Source: Colwellia echini
Lineage (GTDB): Bacteria; Pseudomonadota; Gammaproteobacteria; Enterobacterales; Alteromonadaceae
DNA: 64,000 nucleotides
NCBI RefSeq assembly: GCF_002843355.2
Contig: NZ_PJAI02000001.1
Coordinates: 62,001 to 126,000, forward strand
Reading direction: 5' to 3'
Shown here: one piece after another, positions 56,268 through 64,000 of the stretch
Layout of the letters: every line of letters begins with the position of its first letter
Numbering within the stretch: the stretch's first letter is position 1
The notes under the pieces: generated by a model
What the model saw: the letters and a program-made list of their open reading frames with translations, nothing else
What the model was told of the DNA's origin: nothing
Databases searched by the model: none
Position numbers and translations under genes: made by a program

Positions 56268-57209
56268 ATGGATACAACTAGTCGATTATTAATGTTGCTT
56301 GAAGTGGTTGAGCAAGGCTCGTTTATAAGAGCAGCGGAAGCGCGCAATATTGACCGCTCGGTAATATCTAAACAGCTTAGCCGTTTAGAAGATGAATTAG
56401 GTGTTAGGTTACTCAATCGAACTACCCGATCTTTTTCACTAACTGCCGCTGGCGCTGAAATGGTAAAAAAGGCAAAAGAGCTTAGAGTATTGCTAGGTGA
56501 AACTGTGCGTATAGCAGAGAACTTTCATTTAGAGCCACAAGGCGTACTTAAAATTGCTTCTAGTGGTTTGTTCGGTAAGCGTTATCTACAGCCTGTTATT
56601 AATAGTTTCCAAATGCGTTTTCCTCAAGTTGAAGTTGAACTTAGCTTGAATGAAAGGCTAATTGATATTGTTTCAGAAGGCTATGATTTAGCTTTTCGTG
56701 TCGGTGAGCCTAAAGACTCATCATTAATCGCTCGTGAAATTGCACGAAATAGGTTTTTGGTTTTGGCTACGCCAGAATTTATTACTAATTATGGTATGCC
56801 AAAAACTATTGAAGATTTAGCGCGTTTACCCGCGGCAAGTTATGCGAGTAGTTCAGTTAGAGGTGGTGGCATACGCTATTATGACGAACATGGCTTAGCA
56901 CAAGAAAAGAAGCTTAATAGTGTCTATCGAGCAAATGATGCGGAAGTGTTAATAATGAAAGCTCTGACGGGGACGGCTTTTTTTGTCGCCCCTGCTTTTA
57001 TACTTGACAATGAAATATTAGACGGCCGTTTAATTCCGATATTAACCGATGTAAAACTCATTAACTATGGCTCTATCTATGCGGTTTATCCGCATCGTGA
57101 TCTACCTGTAAGAACGCGTCTTTTTTTTGATGCGGTGCGTGATTTTATAGGAAAAGACATACCTGTTTGGGAGAGTAGCATTCCTGGCTTCGAAAATATG
57201 TATTTATAG
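56268..57209 (+). CDS. LysR-family regulator of the efflux operon
   Basis: 313 residues. N-terminal winged helix-turn-helix (about 1-60; FIRAAEARNIDRSVISKQLS) and effector domain (about 88-295). The VGEPKDSSLIARE region is typical of the CrgA/DsdC-like LysR branch. Divergent from the RND operon, hence its likely regulator. The start ATG at 56268 has only a weak ribosome site. Confidence 0.85.
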   Translation: MDTTSRLLMLLEVVEQGSFIRAAEARNIDRSVISKQLSRLEDELGVRLLNRTTRSFSLTAAGAEMVKKAKELRVLLGETVRIAENFHLEPQGVLKIASSGLFGKRYLQPVINSFQMRFPQVEVELSLNERLIDIVSEGYDLAFRVGEPKDSSLIAREIARNRFLVLATPEFITNYGMPKTIEDLARLPAASYASSSVRGGGIRYYDEHGLAQEKKLNSVYRANDAEVLIMKALTGTAFFVAPAFILDNEILDGRLIPILTDVKLINYGSIYAVYPHRDLPVRTRLFFDAVRDFIGKDIPVWESSIPGFENMYL

Positions 57210-57422
57210 CTTGGGTTATGTATGGGTTATGTATGTGCTATATGTGTGGTAAGTAAATTAAGTGGCATGTTGAAATTAAAAATGTAAAACAACGTTCTCT
57301 TACCAAAGTAATATATTAATACACTCCTAATAACTCATAACTCATAACTTAGTAACTCAATATCGTATCATTTGCATTAGACAGCAAACCTTGTCACTCG
57401 TATTAACTTTAAAGGTAAAATT

Positions 57423-58250
57423 ATGAAAACTTATTATAAACGCTTTATGCTCGGCTTAACTATTACATTTAGTTTACTGCAAAGTATCAATTATGCCGTT
57501 GCAGAAACCAATACCACAAACGCCAAGTCAAGTGAGGTTGTTGAGGTAAATAAAGCGAACAAGATCATTAAGCCAAAAATTATTTTTTTCGATGTGAACG
57601 AAACATTACTTGATTTAGGTAATGTGGCAAAATCTGTTTCAGCAGCTTTAGGTGGCCGAGATGAATTGGTTCCTTACTGGTTTACTACTATGTTGCATTA
57701 CTCCTTAGTAGGTAATGTTACAGGTCAATACAATAGTTTTGGTGAAATAGGTATTGCTTCACTTGAGATGATTGCAGAGCAAAAAAATATTACGCTTACC
57801 CATGAACAAGCTAAAACAGCGGTACTTACACCGTTTAGAGATTTAGCTCCGCATACTGAAGTTGTTGAAGGGTTAAAACGACTTAGAGCCTTAGGTTATA
57901 CCTTGATCACACTCACCAATTCTTCTGACGCAGGTATTGCCGCGCAGCTTAAAAATGCACAACTAGCAGAATATTTTGACGGCTCATTAACCGTACAAAC
58001 GTTACAGATATTTAAGCCTGATTTAAGAGTATATCAATGGGCACAACAAACCATGAACATTAAGCCTGAAGAAGCCATGTTGGTTGCCGCACATGCGTGG
58101 GACATAGCAGGTGCTGAGCGTGCGGGGTGGCAAACGGCTTTTATAATGCGCCCCGGAAAAGCGCCTTATCCGTTAGCGGAAAAACCTAACTTAATTGGCA
58201 CAAATTTATTAGAAGTAATAGATGAATTAGAAGCTATTACTTCTAAATAA
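57423..58250 (+). CDS. Exported HAD-family (haloacid dehalogenase type II-like) protein
   Basis: 275 residues. A signal peptide ends near residue 27 (QSINYAVA-ET), so it should be periplasmic, which is uncommon for this normally cytosolic family. HAD motif I is FFDVNETLLDL, with the nucleophile aspartate kept and asparagine at the second position. Motif II is LITLTNSS, motif III the lysine in IFKPDLRVYQ, and the C-terminal acid residues are in VAAHAWDIAGAERAG. Dehalogenase or phosphatase activity are both possible. Monocistronic; AAAGG precedes the ATG. Confidence 0.82.
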   Translation: MKTYYKRFMLGLTITFSLLQSINYAVAETNTTNAKSSEVVEVNKANKIIKPKIIFFDVNETLLDLGNVAKSVSAALGGRDELVPYWFTTMLHYSLVGNVTGQYNSFGEIGIASLEMIAEQKNITLTHEQAKTAVLTPFRDLAPHTEVVEGLKRLRALGYTLITLTNSSDAGIAAQLKNAQLAEYFDGSLTVQTLQIFKPDLRVYQWAQQTMNIKPEEAMLVAAHAWDIAGAERAGWQTAFIMRPGKAPYPLAEKPNLIGTNLLEVIDELEAITSK

Positions 58251-58469
58251 ACTAAAATCTGGATGATTAATTTTATAAGTAAATGAACATTAAATGATAA
58301 AATAGCTCTGCTTCTTTTATATTCAGGGGGGGGAGAGTTGTTTTAAAACTATAATTTCAGAGGCATGTTGATTTGTTACATCATTTGTTTCATCTGAAAT
58401 GGTTAAATAAATGGTATTGACCTATAATTTAATTACAATAATTAATTATTTAATCCAAGAATGACAAGC

Positions 58470-58526
58470 ATGCCAATAATGAAAATGAAAATGAAAATGA
58501 AAATGAAAATTAAAAATGAAAATTAA
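58470..58526 (+). repeat. ATGAAA hexamer repeat with a short out-of-frame frame at a start site
   Basis: Five ATGAAA copies run from 58479 to 58508. An 18-codon frame (ATG 58470, TAA 58524-58526, peptide of alternating Met-Lys) overlaps the ATG (58516) of the binding-protein gene in another frame. The gene's own ATGAAAATTAAA is a near copy of the preceding ATGAAAATTAAA, offset by one base. It looks like replication slippage at the 5' end of the gene. Confidence 0.6.
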
Positions 58527-59346
58527 ATTATTTTTTGTAGTCTTTTTATTTTTACAGCTTGGAATATCATCAAGTGTTAATGCAGAAAATAGTATTAGTG
58601 CGAAAAAGAGTGTTAATGAAGAAAAAACGCTTAAAATAGCATTTGGAGATGCTTTAGCACCTTGGGTATCCCCTGCAAGTAATAACGGTATTATCGTAGA
58701 TATTTTTACTCAAGCACTTAACCCATCAGGTTATACAATAGAAAATATTTATCTGCCTTACGCAAGAAGAGTCAATGCCTATAAATCTGGAGAAGCTGAT
58801 GTTTCTTCAGATATGAACATAAGAACAATTCAGCATGAAAAACTCGAGGGATATCTCTCTCATGACGCTTATACTTATCAAAATTATGCATTCGCATTAG
58901 AAAAAAACAATTTCAACTTTCATCACTTGGATGAACTGGCAAACCATTCGTTAGTTTCATGGCAGGGCGCAATTGCGCATTTAGGCGGTGAGTATGCGGT
59001 AATGGCGTCGAAAAACCCTCTTTACCTAGAGCTCCATGATCAAGCCGCACAAGTAAAAATGCTTTTTGCAGAAAGGGTCGATGTAATTCAACTTGATTTG
59101 CAAATTTTTAAATACTACCGTGCCTATGTAGCTAAAAATAATAAAGTAGACACCACAGAAGTTGTTGAAAAGTTTCCATTGTTTGGTAAAAGTCCTAATG
59201 GCTATTTGTTTAAAGATAGTGTGATTAGAGATGAATTTAATAGACGCTTAATAGAAATGAAAGAAAATGGAGAATATGAGGCTATATTTGAGCGTTATAC
59301 TAATAAACCTGAGTTTGAGATAAATAAAATGCTACAACAGCCTTAA
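58516..59346 (+). CDS. Periplasmic solute-binding-like protein (SBP_bac_3), MITE-extended C-terminus
   Basis: 276 residues: signal peptide (MKIKLFFVVFLFLQLGISSS, cleaved near residue 23) and a type-3 binding fold (LKIAFGDALAPWVSP, GIIVDIFTQAL, LPYARRVNAYKSGEADVSSD). The fold ends normally around EAIFERYTN. The last 15 residues or so (from NKPEFEINKMLQQP) are encoded by the left end of the repeat at 59301-59458, which also supplies the stop codon. No permease nearby. Its start is unusual (hexamer repeat upstream, no clear ribosome site). Confidence 0.75.
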   Translation: MKIKLFFVVFLFLQLGISSSVNAENSISAKKSVNEEKTLKIAFGDALAPWVSPASNNGIIVDIFTQALNPSGYTIENIYLPYARRVNAYKSGEADVSSDMNIRTIQHEKLEGYLSHDAYTYQNYAFALEKNNFNFHHLDELANHSLVSWQGAIAHLGGEYAVMASKNPLYLELHDQAAQVKMLFAERVDVIQLDLQIFKYYRAYVAKNNKVDTTEVVEKFPLFGKSPNGYLFKDSVIRDEFNRRLIEMKENGEYEAIFERYTNKPEFEINKMLQQP

Positions 59347-59458
59347 TTATCCGTATTCTCTTATAGTTAATTGTGTTTTAGAGCCCTCAATAACCAGTTA
59401 TTCAAAGCTTTCTCGCCCTGTACTACTCACTGTCATTATCTCGAACTCAAGTTAATAA
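59301..59458. repeat. MITE-like element overlapping the 3' end of a gene
   Basis: The terminal inverted repeats 59301-59323 and 59436-59458 match at 19 of 23 positions. The interior shares AAAATGCTACAACAGC, CAATAACCAGTTATT and TTTCTCGCC with the element at 36564-36771. At 158 bp it is 50 bp shorter than that copy. The left end lies inside the binding-protein reading frame. Confidence 0.75.
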
Positions 59459-59620
59459 GGGGGTTACTATTCATCAATAAATATTAGAATGTTATTCAAT
59501 CAATAGTTTTGTTTTTTAAATATTTTCGTTGCGTACATCAAAATCACAAACTTATCGGAAATGGCATTATATATGTTAGAATTTAACAATATAATTCTTT
59601 AAAATTATTAGGCGTATTTC

Positions 59621-59968
59621 ATGTCTGAACACTCAACTTTCGACATTTGTGTTGAACCTATAGAGCTTTATAAACTACTTAAAATAGCTGATATGGTTAG
59701 CGGCGAAGCTAAAACTATGATCAGTGACGGTAATGTTTTAGTAAATAATGAAGTTACAGTTCAAAAGCGTAAAAAAATTAGAAGCGGCGATATTATCGAA
59801 TGTAACGGTAAAATTATTAAGGTCGCTTATGATCCCAGCAAAAAATCAACTGAGTTTATTAATACTGTCGTTTTAGCGAGTAAAAAAGATCAAAGAAAAA
59901 AAAGAGCTAAAAGTAAAGCGCGAACTATTTCATCAGAAGCTGTTACTAAACCATCACAAAAACGCTAA
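59621..59968 (+). CDS. S4-domain RNA-binding protein (YbcJ-like)
   Basis: 115 residues. An S4 RNA-binding fold (about 8-75; PIELYKLLKIADMVSGEAKTM, ISDGNVLVNNEV, RSGDIIECNGKIIKV) similar to E. coli YbcJ. It is followed by a Lys/Arg-rich tail (about 85-115; KDQRKKRAKSKARTIS) that YbcJ lacks. Probably binds structured RNA or ribosomes. Monocistronic. Confidence 0.85.
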   Translation: MSEHSTFDICVEPIELYKLLKIADMVSGEAKTMISDGNVLVNNEVTVQKRKKIRSGDIIECNGKIIKVAYDPSKKSTEFINTVVLASKKDQRKKRAKSKARTISSEAVTKPSQKR

Positions 59969-60096
59969 AAGTTTCAGTTTACAGAAAATATTTTCGCTGA
60001 TGAGAGCGTAGGATGGGCGGGTAAATAGTACTGTAAATTATGTATTAGCATTGCTCAAACTACCCCTGAAATCGCTAATATACATCCATCGGTAGC

Positions 60097-61656
60097 ATGA
60101 TTCTAACTGAGGAAATGAATACGTTGAATAACGATAAGTCTAACTGGAGCGCTTGCCCTGAATGTCAAGGACGCGGTAAAAAAGTTAGGAGACTGCGCAA
60201 AAAAGTACGACTAAGTTATCAAAGAGCTTTAGAACACTTTGAAAAATCGAATAGTGAAGGCTCCCCTCCAGTGCGTCCTAAAGGTCATCGTTTTGATTGT
60301 GAAAACTGTAGTGGCACGGGTTTAGTTGAAGCTGCTGAATTGGTTATTGCTGATACTGAAAATTATCCTCATATTGCTATTATTGGCGGTGGTATTGGCG
60401 GTGTAGCCTTAGCTATTGCTTGTCAGCATCGCGGCATTCCATTTACTCTTTATGAACGAGACAATAACTTTTCTGCCCGCTCGCAAGGTTATGGTTTAAC
60501 GCTACAACAAGCGAGTAAAGCCATAGCTGCATTAGGTATTTTAACTTTAGATGAAGGTGTTATTTCAACTCGACACCTTGTGCATACTACCGAGGGTAAG
60601 GTTATTGGCGAGTGGGGCATTAGAAAATGGCATCCGTCGGATGTTAAAAATTCAGTAAAACGTCGAAACATTCATATTGCACGTCAGTCTTTGCGCTTAG
60701 CTTTGCTTAAACAGTTAGGTGAGGGTAATGCCGTACAATGGAGCCACCAGTTAATCGAAATTAAGGAAAACTTAGTCACTAGTAATGTGCAAGAAAATGA
60801 AGAAACCAAAGACCAACCTATTGAACTCACCTTTAACGTTAATGGTGAGTTAAAGCATGCTAAGGCTGACTTAGTGGTTGGCGCAGACGGCATTAGAAGT
60901 TCTGTACGACAGTTACTTATAGGCGATGAGTTCATAGGTGAAGAGTTAATAGATAAAGAAATTATTGGTAATCAGGCTACAGCATTGCGCTATTTAGATT
61001 GCATTGTGATTTTAGGTATTTGCCCTTTAGCTGATATTGAAGGGCTTGAGCCAGCAGATAATGAATTATTAGATTCAGCCACGGTATTTCAAACCGCTAA
61101 TGGACACGAGCGTATTTACATTATGCCTTTTGACGCTAACTCTGTTATGTGGCAATTGAGTTTTCCTATGTCTGAAATTGAGGCTACAGCGTTAAGTGCG
61201 CAAGGCGCGCAAGCCTTAAAAGCAGAAGCCATTCACCGCTGTGATTGGCACACGCCTATTCCGCAAATTTTAGTGGCAACTAAGCAAAATAAAATATCAG
61301 GATATCCTGTTTACGATAGAGAATTACTCAGTGCTGAGTTATTAGCGAAAAACTCGCAAGTTACCTTGATAGGTGATGCGGCTCACCCAATGAGTCCGTT
61401 TAAAGGGCAGGGTGCTAATCAAGCCATACTTGATGCATTATCACTAGCGCGTCAAATTTCAACATCATGCCGACCTTTATCGAATTGGCGAGAAAAAGGC
61501 ATTAGAGCCAGCGCATTAACAGAATTTGAAGCTGAAATGTTGATGCGCAGCGCGTCTAAAGTCAAAGATTCAGCAGAAGCTGCGGAATTTTTACATTCTG
61601 ATGTGGTGTTGCATGAAGGCGATGAGCCACGAGGGCGCTGTTTAAAAAGAGAATAA
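60097..61656 (+). CDS. FAD-dependent monooxygenase with DnaJ-type Cys-rich N-terminus
   Basis: 519 residues. The N-terminus has two DnaJ-like zinc half-sites, CPECQGRGK (C20, C23) and CENCSGTGL (C68, C71), joined by a basic helix. From about residue 92 there is a class A flavin monooxygenase: IAIIGGGIGGVALAIACQHRG (FAD), GADGIRSSVRQLL, and GDAAHPMSPFKGQGANQAI (FAD/flavin ribityl). It should hydroxylate an aromatic or similar substrate using NAD(P)H. GAGGA lies near a second ATG at 60115, so the true start may be 60097 or 60115. Substrate unknown. Confidence 0.82.
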   Translation: MILTEEMNTLNNDKSNWSACPECQGRGKKVRRLRKKVRLSYQRALEHFEKSNSEGSPPVRPKGHRFDCENCSGTGLVEAAELVIADTENYPHIAIIGGGIGGVALAIACQHRGIPFTLYERDNNFSARSQGYGLTLQQASKAIAALGILTLDEGVISTRHLVHTTEGKVIGEWGIRKWHPSDVKNSVKRRNIHIARQSLRLALLKQLGEGNAVQWSHQLIEIKENLVTSNVQENEETKDQPIELTFNVNGELKHAKADLVVGADGIRSSVRQLLIGDEFIGEELIDKEIIGNQATALRYLDCIVILGICPLADIEGLEPADNELLDSATVFQTANGHERIYIMPFDANSVMWQLSFPMSEIEATALSAQGAQALKAEAIHRCDWHTPIPQILVATKQNKISGYPVYDRELLSAELLAKNSQVTLIGDAAHPMSPFKGQGANQAILDALSLARQISTSCRPLSNWREKGIRASALTEFEAEMLMRSASKVKDSAEAAEFLHSDVVLHEGDEPRGRCLKRE

Positions 61657-61711
61657 TATTAATTGTTGCTTATAAATCTTATTAAAGGTTATTTTGCTTT
61701 CCTGACAAGAC

Positions 61712-62401
61712 TTATCGCGCTTTAACACAGCGAAGTTTAGACTGATTAACTCCCCATGTAATTAATGCTTCACCTTGGTGTTCCCAAAAAGACTCGTTAG
61801 CTCCTTGGTATTTGCTCCCACTAGCACTTGGCTGAATATACATGAGTGAAACACTATCGCCGCGTTCGGCAATTAAAGTCGATGGTGTTGTTTCAAAAAA
61901 TACCACCATAAACTCGTTAGTAGGATCATTATCACAAATAAACCTTGCTGGTTGGGTATGTGCAACTAAACGATATTGTGCCTGTAATTCTGCTGTTCGG
62001 CGTATGTATTCGTTTTTAATACAACTGGCTTGGTCATCATTTTTCCAACACTCATCACGTCCTTTTATCCAACCTCGCTGTTCAGCTTGTAATAGGTTAG
62101 CAGGTGATTGTTTAGCCGTCTGATTAGCTGATTTTTTATAGGCTTTTTTATAAGTTATGGCTAATTCATTATCAAGAGCGGAAAGCTCATCATTTTGACA
62201 AATAGTATTTTCAACACTGTTATTGTTAGCTTTATCACAAATAAAGCTCGGTTCAATTTTTGCGGTTTGGTTATTTGAGTTAATGTCGATAGTTTGTTGA
62301 TTTTGAATTATTTCTTGGTTGGGATTATCGAGCGATTGAATTACTGTGGTTGTGGTCCAAATAGCGACGATAATTGTCAGTATTAATAGAACTTTGTTCA
62401 T
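61712..62401 (-). CDS. Two-domain protein: LprI-like plus MliC-like lysozyme inhibitor
   Basis: 229 residues with an N-terminal export signal or anchor (about 1-22). Residues about 52-140 form a DUF1311/LprI-like region (C55, C68, C118, C127; AEQRGWIKGRDECW). Residues about 152-226 match the MliC/PliC C-type lysozyme inhibitor fold: FICDND, PSASGSKYQG, FWEHQGEALI and the closing C224 pairing with C155. MliC blocks the lysozyme active site with the conserved serine and lysine of SASGSKY. Periplasmic or outer-membrane defence against host lysozyme or a role in controlling the cell's own lysins is inferred. Confidence 0.8.
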   Translation of the reverse strand: MNKVLLILTIIVAIWTTTTVIQSLDNPNQEIIQNQQTIDINSNNQTAKIEPSFICDKANNNSVENTICQNDELSALDNELAITYKKAYKKSANQTAKQSPANLLQAEQRGWIKGRDECWKNDDQASCIKNEYIRRTAELQAQYRLVAHTQPARFICDNDPTNEFMVVFFETTPSTLIAERGDSVSLMYIQPSASGSKYQGANESFWEHQGEALITWGVNQSKLRCVKAR

Positions 62402-62461
62402 GTGTTACTCCTTAATATGGTTAGCAAATATGGTTAGCATTTTCAGGGAGAAAATAATTTT

Positions 62462-63295
62462 TTATTGTGTGAGTAGCTTAGCTAATGTTAAAACGCCTGA
62501 TTCTAACGGACTTCCTTTACGATAAATGACAGATAACTGGATATGCTTAGATCCATGCTTGACTGGGATCATCATGAGTGATTTTTCATATCGACTGCCA
62601 GTCACCATATTTTCACCAATAATGGTATAGCCTAATCCTGCTGCAACACAACCTAAAATTCCATCAGCACTACTCATTATCATTAGTTCATCGTTTTCAT
62701 GACCAGAATTTTGTTGCCAATGCAGCGCATGTTTTCTGTAGCCGCAACCTTCATCTCGAACAAAAATTACTGGACTAAAATCACTGTCAAGTGGAGTAAC
62801 CATTACCAATTCTTCTTTTAATATAGGTAGCACAACAAGGTTCTCGTTATTTGCAACACAACCTATTGCTGCGCAATCAACCCTATTATTCAATACGGCA
62901 TGTACGAGTTTTTCACTAGTATCGGTGTAAATTCTAGTTCGAATATGACTGTGATTCTGCTTTAACTGTTTGAGTGCTAGCGGCATATGCACCGCGGCAA
63001 AAGTTTCAGGCATGCCAACTATTAATTCGTAACTGCCTTTATTACTTAGAATGGCCGATGTTGCCTGGTATTCGAGTTGCAGAATTTTATCGGCATATTC
63101 ACATAACTGTTGGCCGCTAGGCGTTAAGTGTAGTTTTCGTCCTACCAAATTAAAGAGTTTAGTATTTAATTCTTTTTCTAATTTTTTAATTCGGTTAGTG
63201 ATATTAGATTGAACCGTATGCAACTTATCGGCAGCGCCTTTAATGCCTTCTTCATCAACAACTGCTTTAAATGTTTTTAGTGTCAAAATTTCCAT
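62462..63295 (-). CDS. LysR-family regulator divergent from an MFS transporter
   Basis: 277 residues, slightly short for the family. Helix-turn-helix KGAADKLHTVQSNITNRIKKLE at residues 18-39, then an effector domain (ELIVGMPETFAAVHMPLAL, AAIGCVANNENLV, ADGILGCVAAGLGYTIIG). Divergent from the YbfB/YjiJ-like transporter that begins 241 bases away, which is the likely target. Confidence 0.85.
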   Translation of the reverse strand: MEILTLKTFKAVVDEEGIKGAADKLHTVQSNITNRIKKLEKELNTKLFNLVGRKLHLTPSGQQLCEYADKILQLEYQATSAILSNKGSYELIVGMPETFAAVHMPLALKQLKQNHSHIRTRIYTDTSEKLVHAVLNNRVDCAAIGCVANNENLVVLPILKEELVMVTPLDSDFSPVIFVRDEGCGYRKHALHWQQNSGHENDELMIMSSADGILGCVAAGLGYTIIGENMVTGSRYEKSLMMIPVKHGSKHIQLSVIYRKGSPLESGVLTLAKLLTQ

Positions 63296-63347
63296 TATTT
63301 AGCTCTCTTAATAGAATAGTCTTTATTTAGCTCTGCAAATTTAATTT

Positions 63348-63383
63348 TTACTTTAACTATTACTTTAACTATTACTTTAATTG
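63348..63383. repeat. 12-bp tandem repeat in LysR/MFS spacer
   Basis: TTACTTTAACTA occurs twice exactly, then once as TTACTTTAATTG, and a fourth partial copy runs to 63392. It lies in the divergent spacer. The copies are one and a bit helical turns long, so it could be a regulator array. Confidence 0.55.
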
Positions 63384-63536
63384 GTACTTTAGTTCTCATA
63401 ATAAGAAGTTTAAATTCTAAATAATTCAATTTTTAAGGTGGTCTTGATAAGGTAACCTCTATTAGTAAAAAAGTTAATAAAAACTTTAATAAACAGCTAG
63501 ATTCAAAGCAATAAATTAATGAGGCGACAGATAATA

Positions 63537-64000
63537 ATGGAGTTAACAAGAGCTCGTGTATATTTTGCAGGTATCTGTAGTGTCATTGTGACTGTTGGCG
63601 TAGCTCGGTTTGCCTATAGCTTGTTATTACCTATAATGCAGGAACACGCTGGCTTAACTGAGTCAGGCGGCGGTTGGTTAGCCACCACAAACTTTATGGG
63701 TTACATGTTTGGCGTGTTTCTAGCTGCTAGCATTCACAACCTAAATTACAAATACAATTTTCATCGAGCTTATCTAATATTAAGTATTGTTACATCCATA
63801 GCAATGGTAATGACAACTGATATGTTTGCGTGGGCAATACTTCGTTTTCTGGCTGGTGTTTGTGCTTCAGGCGGCTTTATTATTGCATCAGGTCTAATAT
63901 TAAAATGGCTAGTTAGAAATAATTATCGGGCTGAATTAGGTATTCACTTTGCAGGTGCCGGATTGAGTATTGTTATTACCTCATTACTGGTTGAAGTGAT
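63537..64000 (+). CDS. YbfB/YjiJ-family MFS transporter (3' end outside window)
   Basis: The first 154 codons of a membrane protein starting at the ATG 63537, preceded by GAGG at 63521-63524. Helix content, TVGVARFAYSLLLPIMQEHA, ESGGGWLATTNFMGYMFGVF and ILRFLAGVCASGGFIIASGL match the DUF1228/YbfB-YjiJ group of major facilitator transporters. Substrate unknown. Probably regulated by the divergent LysR protein. Confidence 0.85.
   Translation, partial: MELTRARVYFAGICSVIVTVGVARFAYSLLLPIMQEHAGLTESGGGWLATTNFMGYMFGVFLAASIHNLNYKYNFHRAYLILSIVTSIAMVMTTDMFAWAILRFLAGVCASGGFIIASGLILKWLVRNNYRAELGIHFAGAGLSIVITSLLVEV

Noticed and set aside
58326-58333. Run of eight G, possible phase-variable tract
   Set aside because: It lies in non-coding sequence about 185 bases before the next start, and no promoter element spacing depends on it visibly.
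59347-59620. Possible small gene after the binding protein
   Set aside because: The sequence is the body of the MITE-like element followed by the promoter of the S4 gene. No frame with a start and ribosome site.
63348-63392. CRISPR-like array
   Set aside because: Repeats are 12 bases, directly abutting and without spacers.

Overview
The window looks like a chromosomal segment of a marine gammaproteobacterium of the Alteromonadales, Colwellia or Thalassotalea-like. This rests on low GC, AT-rich intergenic spacers, an OxyR/AhpCF/KatA peroxide cluster, several c-di-GMP proteins, an alginate lyase next to a mannitol locus, and short inverted-repeat elements. Genus assignment is inference. There is no rRNA, tRNA, CRISPR array, prophage or complete insertion sequence. 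Both window edges cut genes: pyruvate kinase on the left and an MFS transporter on the right.

Layout. 1-4.6 kb: pyruvate kinase 3' end, a QEGLA-motif metalloprotease-like protein and a membrane GGDEF-EAL protein. 4.6-9.7 kb: ahpCF, katA and oxyR, a complete peroxide defence module. 9.8-15.0 kb: an operon for B12-dependent glutamate mutase (glmS, glmE, glmL, coupled by ATGA overlaps) ending in an AMP-forming acyl ligase, with an RraA-like gene divergent from it. An 11-bp inverted repeat sits in the shared promoter region. 15.3-16.5 kb: an aromatic/aspartate aminotransferase. 16.9-21.9 kb: a short ethanolamine locus (permease, eutC, eutB, divergent eutR-like regulator) without microcompartment genes. 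22.0-25.9 kb: a CHASE histidine kinase, a single-domain response regulator and a REC-GGDEF-EAL protein. 26.4-28.8 kb: serA and serC.

29-35 kb: a P-loop kinase-like protein, a TehA/TDT transporter, a periplasmic binding protein, a ModF-like twin ABC ATPase and a 7TM-DISM diguanylate cyclase. 35.4-36.5 kb: an adenine/adenosine deaminase relative that lacks the usual HAGE glutamate. 36.8-42.9 kb: a mannitol utilisation operon (HAD phosphatase, SorC regulator, NCS1-type permease, mannitol 2-dehydrogenase, fructokinase). 43.2-47.6 kb: a PAS-GAF-PAS-PAS-GGDEF-EAL protein and a PL7 alginate lyase lipoprotein. Mannitol and alginate are both brown-algal carbon sources, so this part fits an alga-associated lifestyle.

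48-57 kb: an APC permease, an MDR oxidoreductase and an RND tripartite efflux operon with a divergent LysR regulator. 57-64 kb: an exported HAD protein, a periplasmic binding protein whose 3' end lies inside a MITE-like repeat, an S4 RNA-binding protein, an FAD monooxygenase with a DnaJ-type Cys-rich N-terminus, a protein joining LprI-like and MliC-like lysozyme-inhibitor domains, and a LysR/MFS divergent pair.

The most unusual items are the glutamate mutase/AMP-ligase operon with its divergent partner, the MITE-derived C-terminus, the slippage-type repeat at one start codon, the double lysozyme-inhibitor protein, and the NCS1 permease inside a mannitol operon. I see no clear wholly new defence or mobile system.
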